DNA of 7,828 nucleotides from positions 1 to 7,828 of the forward strand of contig JACQRE010000118.1 in NCBI GenBank assembly GCA_016206585.1, given 5' to 3'. Below the pieces are notes generated by a model. That model was not told the origin of the DNA. It did no database searches and saw only the letters and a program-made list of their open reading frames with translations. This document shows positions 1 through 5,327 of this stretch, piece after piece. This DNA is from Candidatus Omnitrophota bacterium (GTDB lineage: Bacteria; Omnitrophota; Gorgyraeia; Aquiviventales; Aquiviventaceae). The position numbers and the translations under genes are program-made. Each line of letters starts with the position of its first letter. The stretch's first letter is position 1.

Positions 1-2
1 CC

Positions 3-251
3 TACTGCCTCCTGGACCGGCTCATTCCCCCTATGACCAAGCTCCAGCTCGAGTTCGAGCTGCCCGACGGCGGCCGGCGTCTGCGCATCCGCGGCACCGG
101 GGTGGTCGTCCGGGCGGAGCCCGTGGTCTCGAGTGCCGAGCGGGGCCAATACCATATCGCCATCTTCTTCTCGGAGATGAGCGAGCGCCATCGCGCCGCC
201 ATCTCCAAATTCGTCCGCCAACGGTTGTCGCCCAGCCCGTCGACCCCCTAA
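3..251 (+). CDS. PilZ-domain protein, C-terminal fragment (5' end outside window)
   Basis: The frame is open from the left edge (first visible codons read Y-C-L-L-D-R-L-I-P-P) to TAA at 249-251. The visible part looks like the second half of a PilZ beta-barrel: a 'P-x-x-x-x-L-x-L-E-F-E-L-P' strand, then 'I-R-G-T-G-V-V-V-R' (the common G-x-V-V-R strand), then 'Y-H-I-A-I-F-F-S-E-M' and a closing helix 'E-R-H-R-A-A-I-S-K-F-V'. PilZ domains usually bind cyclic di-GMP and act by allostery. The diagnostic RxxxR and (D/N)xSxxG motifs lie in the N-terminal half, outside this window, so ligand binding cannot be judged. The Met at 33 is probably internal, because the strand before it fits the domain and no Shine-Dalgarno precedes it. 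The next gene begins 7 bases after the stop, so the two are probably co-transcribed. Confidence 0.72.
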   Translation, partial: YCLLDRLIPPMTKLQLEFELPDGGRRLRIRGTGVVVRAEPVVSSAERGQYHIAIFFSEMSERHRAAISKFVRQRLSPSPSTP

Positions 252-258
252 CCGTGCC

Positions 259-1116
259 GTGTGGTGGTGGCTGCTTGCCGTCGCGCTCTCCCTGGTGAGC
301 TGGGGCGTCGCCTCTGCCCGGCGCGTCCTCTATCCCGAGCGGCACGTCCTGCCGATCCCTGATCCGCTGCCCGTCTGCACCTCCAAAACGCTGACCGCCT
401 CGGACGGACGCGCCTTCGACGTGTGGCGGTTTGACGCCCCCGCCCCGCGCGGCCGCGTGCTCGTCTGCCACGGCTTCTACGCGAACCGCTACCAGGTGAT
501 GGGCATGGCGGACGGCCTGCGGCAGCGCGGATATGAAACCCTCCTCTTCGAGCTGCGTGGCCACGGCGACCGTCCGGGACCGTGTACGCTGGGGGTGCGG
601 GAATGCGGCGACGCCGAGGCGGTCATCCGGTGGGCCGCCGCCCGCGACGGCGCGCGTCCGCTGCCCTTGGGCGCGGTGGGGTTTTCCATGGGGGCGTCGG
701 TGGTCTGCCAGCTCGCCGCCCGCACGCCAGCACTCCAGGCGCTGATCGCCGATTCGCTCTACTCGCGGCTGTTTCCTATCCTGGCGAAAGAGATCCGGCA
801 GCGGTATGCCCTCCCGGCGATCCCGTTCGTCTGGCTGACGTGGTGGAGCGTGCAGCTGGCCCTGGGCCGCCGCCTGAGCGCGGCGGATCCGGCCGCCCTG
901 GCTCCGCGCCTGCGGCAATCGCTCCTGGCCATTCAGGGCGGGGAAGACCGCCGGGTGCCGCCGGCGTGCGGCGAGGAGTTTGTCCGGCGCTGGGCCGGAT
1001 CCGTCGAGCGATGGGTCGAGCCGGAGGTGGGGCATGTCGGGATGTTCGCGCGCGATCCGCGGGCGTACTGCGACCGCGTCGCCGCCTTCTTCGACCGGAC
1101 GCTGACGGGATCATGA
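259..1116 (+). CDS. Membrane-anchored alpha/beta hydrolase (serine esterase/lipase-like)
   Basis: This is a 285-residue alpha/beta-hydrolase-fold protein. Residues 1-20 (starting M-W-W-W-L-L) form a hydrophobic, Trp-rich N-terminal anchor followed by R-R, so the enzyme is probably tethered to the cytoplasmic membrane. The fold signature is clear: H-G-F at 71-73 (oxyanion region), G-H-G-D at 101-104, the nucleophile elbow G-F-S-M-G with Ser143, the acid Asp230 in 'G-G-E-D-R-R-V-P', and His259 in 'V-G-H-V-G-M'. The triad is complete and correctly ordered. Residues about 182-208 form a Trp-rich cap segment that could shape a lipophilic pocket. GTG at 259 is the only start codon in this frame after the in-frame stop near 178-180. 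No Shine-Dalgarno is visible, so translation may be coupled to the PilZ gene ending 7 bases upstream. The substrate is unknown; the GDPD and patatin neighbours suggest an acyl ester or lipid. It could also be a general carboxylesterase. Confidence 0.85.
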   Translation: MWWWLLAVALSLVSWGVASARRVLYPERHVLPIPDPLPVCTSKTLTASDGRAFDVWRFDAPAPRGRVLVCHGFYANRYQVMGMADGLRQRGYETLLFELRGHGDRPGPCTLGVRECGDAEAVIRWAAARDGARPLPLGAVGFSMGASVVCQLAARTPALQALIADSLYSRLFPILAKEIRQRYALPAIPFVWLTWWSVQLALGRRLSAADPAALAPRLRQSLLAIQGGEDRRVPPACGEEFVRRWAGSVERWVEPEVGHVGMFARDPRAYCDRVAAFFDRTLTGS

Positions 1117-1127
1117 GCAACGCCCTG

Positions 1128-1136
1128 TGGTATCAT
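1128..1136 (+). promoter_or_regulatory. Possible extended -10 promoter element before the GDPD gene
   Basis: TG-G-TATCAT has a TGn extension and matches 5 of 6 bases of TATAAT. It lies in the 52-base gap after the hydrolase gene and would put transcription start near 1143, about 26 bases before the GDPD start codon. No convincing -35 hexamer stands at the usual distance, as is allowed for extended -10 promoters. An AT-richer patch in GC-rich DNA can arise by chance, so this is a weak call. Confidence 0.3.
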
Positions 1137-1168
1137 CATGTGTCAATGGGTGGCGGCTGCGAGGATCG

Positions 1169-1885
1169 ATGAAACCGGTTCTGATCATCGCGCACCGGGG
1201 CGCCTCGGCCGTGGCACCGGAGAGCACGCGGGCGGCGATTCGCGCGGCCGCGCGCTCCGGGGCTGGGATGGTGGAGCTTGACGTGCAGATGACGCGGGAC
1301 GGCCGGCTCGTCATCTTCCACGACGACCGGCTGGAGCGGACGACCAACGGACGGGGCCGGCTGACGCAACGCCGCTATGCGGAACTCACACGGTTGGAGG
1401 CCGGCCGCTGGTTTCATCCCCGGTTCGCCGGCGAATCGATTCTCCTCGTCTCGCAGGCGTTTCGCGTGATCCCCCCGCGGATGGGCGTGAACTTGGAGCT
1501 GAAACGGACCCGCCGGCGCGCCCGGCTGCTCGTCCGGCTGCGCCGCATCCTGCGCGGGGCTGCGGTCAGGGGGCGGCTCCTCGTCTCCGCCTTTGACCCC
1601 GCGCTGCTGCAGCCGCTCCAGGGGAGCCGCCTCGCCCGGGCGCTGATTTGCCGGCGCGATCCGGACCGCTCCCTGCAGCGGGCGATCGCGCTCGGCTGCC
1701 TCGCCTGGCACCCGTTCCACACCCTCGTGACCCCGCGGCGCATCGCCCGCGCCCACGCCGCCGGCCTGCGCGTCCATGCGTGGACGGTCGACGATGTGCG
1801 CCTCGCCCGACGCCTCATCCGATTGGGCGTCGATGGACTCTTCACCAACGATCCCGCCCGCCTCGCCACGCGGCGGCTGCGATGA
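1169..1885 (+). CDS. ugpQ: Glycerophosphodiester phosphodiesterase, cytoplasmic UgpQ type
   Basis: This 238-residue enzyme hydrolyses glycerophosphodiesters (such as glycerophosphocholine or -ethanolamine) to glycerol-3-phosphate and the free alcohol, using a metal in a TIM barrel. Visible motifs: H-R-G at 9-11; Glu18 in 'A-P-E-S-T' (usually P-E-N-T); the metal pair in 'V-E-L-D-V-Q' (Glu36, Asp38); 'T-R-D-G-R-L-V-I-F-H-D-D' with His51; 'N-L-E-L-K' with Glu110 and Lys112; 'V-H-A-W-T-V-D-D' at 202-209; and 'G-V-D-G-L-F-T-N-D-P' near the C-terminus. There is no signal peptide, and the length matches UgpQ. ATG at 1169 is chosen because the preceding GAGGA is a Shine-Dalgarno about 4 bases upstream and the protein then begins at the first barrel strand; GTG at 1127 would add 14 unrelated residues. 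Oddities are a degenerate 'IPTLEE' loop (reads E-S-I-L-L-V-S-Q-A-F) and an Arg-rich helix at 112-136. The stop overlaps the next start by 4 bases, indicating coupling. Confidence 0.92.
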   Translation: MKPVLIIAHRGASAVAPESTRAAIRAAARSGAGMVELDVQMTRDGRLVIFHDDRLERTTNGRGRLTQRRYAELTRLEAGRWFHPRFAGESILLVSQAFRVIPPRMGVNLELKRTRRRARLLVRLRRILRGAAVRGRLLVSAFDPALLQPLQGSRLARALICRRDPDRSLQRAIALGCLAWHPFHTLVTPRRIARAHAAGLRVHAWTVDDVRLARRLIRLGVDGLFTNDPARLATRRLR

Positions 1886-4083
1886 CGACCTTTGAGTCCT
1901 CCCGCCCGCAAGACAAGTTGCTCATCCTGCGGCGGGTGCCGGTCTTCACGGCCTGCAGCGACGAGCAGCTCCACTTCATCGCCGACCGGACGCGCCTCGT
2001 GGAGTACAAGAAGGGGGAGATCATCTACCGGGAAGGGGAGCGGGCGGAGGGGTTCTACATCGTCAGCTCGGGGCGGCTGCGCGTCTTCAGCGTCGTGGAC
2101 GGCCGCGAGGACACGGTCACGGTGCTCCACAACGGCGACTCCTTCGGCGAGATGTCGCTCCTGCTCGGCGAGAACCACTCCGCGACGGTCCAGGCGATCA
2201 ACGATACGTTCGTCCTGCACCTCGCCAAACAGGACTTCGAGGATGTCATCAACCGGATCCCCTCCCTGGTCCTCTACCTCAGCCGGCTCCTGTCCAAGCG
2301 GCTGCGCACGCGGCAGCGGGGCGGGGAGTTTTCCGAGTCGACCATTGTCGCGGTCTACAGCGCCGCCACGGGGGTGGGGCGGACCTCGTTCGCCGTCGCC
2401 CTCGCCGCGCTGTTGAAACAGGAGACCGGGCACGAAGTCGTGATGGTCGACTTCGGCGAGGCGGAAGGGCATCCGTTGCTGTACGGGACGGGGGCCATGC
2501 CCACGCCGGCCCGCCGCACGCTGAGCGATGCCGTCTCCGAAGGGGTGTTCGACGAGGCGGTGGCCGACCACCCCCTGGGGTTCCACATCCTGTTCGCCAG
2601 CGCCCTCCTGTCGGAGTCCCGCGGCGAGCAGGCGATCGCCCCCCTCCTGAACTTCCTGACCAAGCGGTTCCAGTACATCCTCATCGATCTGCCCGTCGAG
2701 CTCAACCCGCCGATCCTGAAGGCGCTGACCCAGTCGGATCTCATCTACCTGATCACCGATGCCCAGCAGGAGCACCTGGTGCACACGAACGCGCTCCTCC
2801 ACCGACTCCAGGCGTCGATGGGGACCGTGGAGCAGCGGATCAAAGTCGTCCTGAACTTGCGGGACGGGCTGGAGGCCGGGGTGCCGCTGCAGGAGGCGGC
2901 CCAGCAGCTCCGTCAGCCGATCGCCTTCACGCTGCCGCATATTCCCTCCATCTCCAGCCGGATGACCGTCGAGGAGTTCCAGCGGCTGCTCGCCACCCAA
3001 TCCCCCTACGCGATGACGGTGCGCCGGACCGCCCGCGAACTGGGCGGCCTGCTCGTTGGGCTGGCCCTGGGTTCGGGGGCGGCACTCGGCCTGGCGCACA
3101 TCGGCGTCCTGAAAGTGATCGAACGCGAGCGCATCCCCATCGACATCATCGCCGGGTCGAGCATCGGCGCGCTGATGGCGGGGCTGTGGGCCTCGGGCCA
3201 TTCCGCCGAGGATCTGGAGCGGATGGCGCTGGAGTTCAAGAACCCCTGGGACATCCGCCGGCTCTTCATCCTGGATTTTGGTATTCCCATCTTCAGCCTC
3301 ATCGTCGGCACGCTGGCCGGCATCGGCGTCGGCTGGCTGGCCGGGTTCTGGACCGGCCTGCTCTTCGGGTTCTTGGTCTCCATGGCGCTGGGCCTGATCC
3401 TGGGACCGCTGGCCGGCGGACCGATCCAAGGGGCCCGCCTCATGGCGAAGCTCGAGCAGGATTTCGGCGGCAAGACGTTTGAGGAGACCTGGCTGCCGCT
3501 CAAGATTGTGGCCGCGAACCCGATGGCGCGCGAGGAGGTGATCTTCGACTCCGGTCCGCTGGCCCCGGCGGTGCGCGCCTCGGTGTCGATTCCCGGAATC
3601 TTCAAGCCGATTGTCCTGCAGGGCAAGGTGTGTCTCGACGGCGGCGTGGTCAACCCGATTCCGGTCAGCGTGCTCAAGCGCGCGGGAGCTCACCACGTCA
3701 TCGCGGTCAACGTGTTTCCCACGACCCCCGAGCTGATGGCCCACCGCCAGGAGCTGCTGCGGCGGCGGACCGAGCGGGACGGGATGCTCGCCTCCCGGAG
3801 CCTGCCGTTCCGGTTGTGGTTTCGCATCCGCCAGGAGCTGATCCGCTCGGTCTCGCCGCTGGTGTTCGACGTGATCATGCGCTCGATGCAGTCGATGGAG
3901 CACCAGATCGCGGAGGTCGCCTGCCGCGAGGCGGATCTGACCCTCCGGCCCACCGTGCCGGGCTCGCACTGGCTCGAGTTCTTCAACCCGGAGAAGTTCA
4001 TCCGCCGCGGGGAAGAGGTGACGCTCCAGCATTTGCCGGAGCTGAAGCGGTTGGCGGGAGTCCGTCACGTTGACAACGCCTAA
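1882..4083 (+). CDS. NTE-like patatin phospholipase fused to cNMP-binding-like and MinD-like domains
   Basis: This is a 733-residue protein with three domains. Residues about 17-135 are a cyclic-nucleotide-binding fold with a phosphate-cassette-like F-G-E-M-S-L-L-L-G-E at 88-97; the Arg that normally contacts the cyclic phosphate is His99. Residues about 153-355 read as a MinD/ParA-like P-loop domain: a deviant Walker A A-T-G-V-G-R-T-S (162-169, Lys replaced by Arg167), 'V-V-M-V-D-F-G' (Asp190) and a Walker-B-like 'Y-I-L-I-D-L-P' (265-271). Residues about 390-700 are patatin: oxyanion loop G-S-G-A-A-L-G (397-403), nucleophile Ser427 in G-S-S-I-G, and catalytic Asp586 in D-G-G. A glycine-rich hydrophobic stretch at 468-512 probably forms a membrane hairpin inside the patatin domain. 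The NTE family has the same order and hydrolyses (lyso)phospholipids; a phospholipase B or lysophospholipase role is inferred. The start is ATG at 1882, overlapping the GDPD stop (ATGA); the longer frame reaching back to 1648 lies within the GDPD gene and is not used. Confidence 0.88.
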   Translation: MTTFESSRPQDKLLILRRVPVFTACSDEQLHFIADRTRLVEYKKGEIIYREGERAEGFYIVSSGRLRVFSVVDGREDTVTVLHNGDSFGEMSLLLGENHSATVQAINDTFVLHLAKQDFEDVINRIPSLVLYLSRLLSKRLRTRQRGGEFSESTIVAVYSAATGVGRTSFAVALAALLKQETGHEVVMVDFGEAEGHPLLYGTGAMPTPARRTLSDAVSEGVFDEAVADHPLGFHILFASALLSESRGEQAIAPLLNFLTKRFQYILIDLPVELNPPILKALTQSDLIYLITDAQQEHLVHTNALLHRLQASMGTVEQRIKVVLNLRDGLEAGVPLQEAAQQLRQPIAFTLPHIPSISSRMTVEEFQRLLATQSPYAMTVRRTARELGGLLVGLALGSGAALGLAHIGVLKVIERERIPIDIIAGSSIGALMAGLWASGHSAEDLERMALEFKNPWDIRRLFILDFGIPIFSLIVGTLAGIGVGWLAGFWTGLLFGFLVSMALGLILGPLAGGPIQGARLMAKLEQDFGGKTFEETWLPLKIVAANPMAREEVIFDSGPLAPAVRASVSIPGIFKPIVLQGKVCLDGGVVNPIPVSVLKRAGAHHVIAVNVFPTTPELMAHRQELLRRRTERDGMLASRSLPFRLWFRIRQELIRSVSPLVFDVIMRSMQSMEHQIAEVACREADLTLRPTVPGSHWLEFFNPEKFIRRGEEVTLQHLPELKRLAGVRHVDNA
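3283..3417 (+). other. Hydrophobic hairpin insertion within the patatin domain
   Basis: Codons 468-512 of the NTE-like protein encode two uncharged, Gly/Leu/Ile/Trp-rich stretches, about 468-487 and 489-511, separated by a very short G-F-W-T-G turn. Each is long enough to be a membrane helix, and the spacing of glycines (G476, G480, G482, G484, G488) suggests a tightly packed pair. It falls after the 'D-I-R-R-L-F-I-L-D' segment and before the 'Q-G-A-R-L-M-A-K-L-E' helix, where typical bacterial patatins have a short loop. Membrane insertion is inferred from composition only. Confidence 0.65.
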
Positions 4084-4098
4084 GACGGCCAGTACGAT
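4070..4098 (+). promoter_or_regulatory. Sigma70-type promoter of the beta-oxidation operon
   Basis: A perfect -35 box TTGACA (4070-4075) is followed after exactly 17 bases by TACGAT (4093-4098), which matches 4 of 6 bases of TATAAT including the first T-A and final A-T. The -35 box lies in the last codons of the NTE-like gene and the -10 just after its stop. Transcription would begin near 4105, leaving about a 29-base leader with a good Shine-Dalgarno. The position directly before the thiolase operon makes chance less likely. A short dyad GTTA-CGC-TAAC (4105-4115) falls at the predicted start site and could be an operator. Confidence 0.6.
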
Positions 4099-4104
4099 GG
4101 GAAG

Positions 4105-4115
4105 GTTACGCTAAC
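4105..4115. promoter_or_regulatory. Short inverted repeat at the predicted transcription start
   Basis: GTTA-CGC-TAAC has 4-base arms around a 3-base centre. It lies immediately downstream of the predicted -10 box, where a repressor would block initiation. The arms are short, do not resemble the E. coli FadR site, and could be coincidental. Confidence 0.2.
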
Positions 4116-4118
4116 TCC

Positions 4119-4126
4119 AAGAGAGG
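4119..4126 (+). promoter_or_regulatory. Ribosome binding site of the thiolase gene
   Basis: AAGAGAGG ends 7 bases before ATG at 4134, giving a normal Shine-Dalgarno core and spacing. This supports 4134 as the start rather than the in-frame GTG at 4149. Confidence 0.7.
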
Positions 4127-4152
4127 TCGTGAGATGCCGCGCGAGGTCGTGA
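4123..4152 (+). repeat. 10-base direct repeat spanning the thiolase start
   Basis: GAGGTCGTGA occurs at 4123-4132 and again, exactly, at 4143-4152, 20 bases apart. The first copy contains the Shine-Dalgarno core; the second lies in codons 4-7 (E-V-V) and places a GAGG 2 bases before an in-frame GTG. The repeat is certain as sequence; any role is unproven. Confidence 0.6.
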
Positions 4153-5327
4153 TCGTCGATGGGCTGAGAACCCCGCAGGGGATGTTCGGCGGGGCGCTCA
4201 AGTCATTGACCGCCCAGGAGTTGGGCCGGGCGGTCCTCCAGGAGCTGCTGAAGCGCACGAACCTGAAGCCGGCGGAGGTTGAAGAGGTCATCGTCGGCTG
4301 CGTCGGGCAGGGCTCCGACGCGCCCAACATCGCCCGCATCATCGCCCTGCGCGCCGGCATCCCCATCCAGACGCCGGCCTTTACGGTCCAGCGCAACTGC
4401 GCCTCAGGGCTCCAGGCGATCGTGAGTGCGGCCCAGAACATCCTCTGCGGCGACCGGGACGTGCAGATCGCCGGCGGGACCGAGTGCATGAGTGCCTCCC
4501 CCTACGTCAGCCGCGACCTGCGCTGGGGCAAGCGGCTGCGCCACTCGGAGATGATCGACACCGTGTGGGAAGGGCTGACCGACCCGGTGTGCGGCCAGAT
4601 CATGGGCCAGACCGCGGAGAACCTCGTTGCGGAGTGCGCCATCAGCCGCGCCGACCAGGACCGCTTCGCGCTGCTCTCGCATCAGCGCGCCTACCGCGCC
4701 ACGCGGGAGCACCGCTTCAAGGATGAGCTGGCCACGCTCCAGATTCCCAAGCGCGCGATGGGACGCGAGCTGCCGCCCGAGCCCTTCACGCAGGACGAGG
4801 GCATCAACCCCGGCCTGAGCGAGCCGCTGCTCAGCCAGTACCCGCCCATCTTCAAGGAGGGCGGGTCGGTGACGTCGGGCAACAGCTGCTTCAACGCGGA
4901 TGGAGCCGCCATGGTCCTCATGATGACGGCGGAGAAGGCCAAGGCGCTGGGCTACACGCCGCTGGCGAAGGTCCGCGCGTACGCGTTCGCCGGCCTGGAG
5001 CCGGAGCGGATGGGGCTTGGGCCGGTCCTTGCCGTGCCGGCCGCGCTCAAGCGCGCCGGGCTGACCCTGAAGGACATCCAGCTCATCGAGCTGAACGAGG
5101 CCTTCGCCGCGACCTTCCTCGCGTGCGAGCAGCTGATGGGCTTTCACCGCGAGATCACGAACGTCAACGGCGGCGCGATCGCGTTGGGCCATCCAGTCGG
5201 GGCGACCGGCACCCGCATCACCGTCACCCTGCTGCATGAGATGAAGCGCCGCAGCCTGTCGCTGGGCGTGGCGACCGCCTGCATCGGCGGCGGGCAGGGG
5301 GCGGCCATCGTCTTCGAGCGGACCTGA
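4134..5327 (+). CDS. fadA: Acetyl-CoA C-acyltransferase (thiolase II/FadA family)
   Basis: This 397-residue enzyme catalyses thiolytic cleavage of 3-ketoacyl-CoA to acetyl-CoA and a shortened acyl-CoA, the last step of beta-oxidation. The length is typical of the family. Catalytic residues are intact: the acylated Cys89 in 'R-N-C-A-S-G', Asn321-Glu322 in 'N-E-A-F-A', His353 in 'G-G-A-I-A-L-G-H-P-V-G-A-T-G' and Cys383 in 'C-I-G-G-G-Q-G'. The CoA-pocket loop usually close to 'G-N-x-S-G-I-N-D-G-A' here reads G-N-S-C-F-N-A-D-G-A (249-258), a modest departure. Sequence alone does not separate a long-chain degradative thiolase from an acetoacetyl-CoA thiolase; the downstream dehydrogenase, hydratase and VLCAD-like genes favour degradation. 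It is the first gene after the predicted promoter. Its TGA shares one base with the next ATG (TGATG), so translation of the two is probably coupled. Confidence 0.95.
   Translation: MPREVVIVDGLRTPQGMFGGALKSLTAQELGRAVLQELLKRTNLKPAEVEEVIVGCVGQGSDAPNIARIIALRAGIPIQTPAFTVQRNCASGLQAIVSAAQNILCGDRDVQIAGGTECMSASPYVSRDLRWGKRLRHSEMIDTVWEGLTDPVCGQIMGQTAENLVAECAISRADQDRFALLSHQRAYRATREHRFKDELATLQIPKRAMGRELPPEPFTQDEGINPGLSEPLLSQYPPIFKEGGSVTSGNSCFNADGAAMVLMMTAEKAKALGYTPLAKVRAYAFAGLEPERMGLGPVLAVPAALKRAGLTLKDIQLIELNEAFAATFLACEQLMGFHREITNVNGGAIALGHPVGATGTRITVTLLHEMKRRSLSLGVATACIGGGQGAAIVFERT

Noticed and set aside
31..1035. 334-codon minus-strand open frame
   Set aside because: It lies antisense to the PilZ and alpha/beta hydrolase genes, which show full motifs; the product is Arg/Pro/His-rich without a fold signature.
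1127..1168. GTG at 1127 as the GDPD start
   Set aside because: It adds 14 residues with no homology character, while ATG 1169 has its own Shine-Dalgarno and starts at the first barrel strand.
1113..1172. Tiny 19-codon frame starting at ATGA after the hydrolase
   Set aside because: It overlaps the possible promoter and the GDPD ribosome-binding site, has no Shine-Dalgarno, and its product resembles nothing.
582..1172. 196-codon + strand frame inside the hydrolase gene
   Set aside because: It is in an alternative frame of a well-supported hydrolase; its product is Arg/Gly/Pro-rich with no domain.
1648..1881. Upstream extension of the patatin frame
   Set aside because: These 78 codons lie inside the GDPD gene and read as Arg/Pro-rich shadow. 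ATG at 1882 begins the recognisable N-terminus and gives the classic ATGA overlap.
1414..4068. Very long open frame (884 codons) on the minus strand
   Set aside because: It is antisense to the GDPD and NTE-like genes, whose domains are unmistakable. The translation is rich in R, G, E, Q, H and D with no recognisable domain, as expected from GC-rich codon bias.
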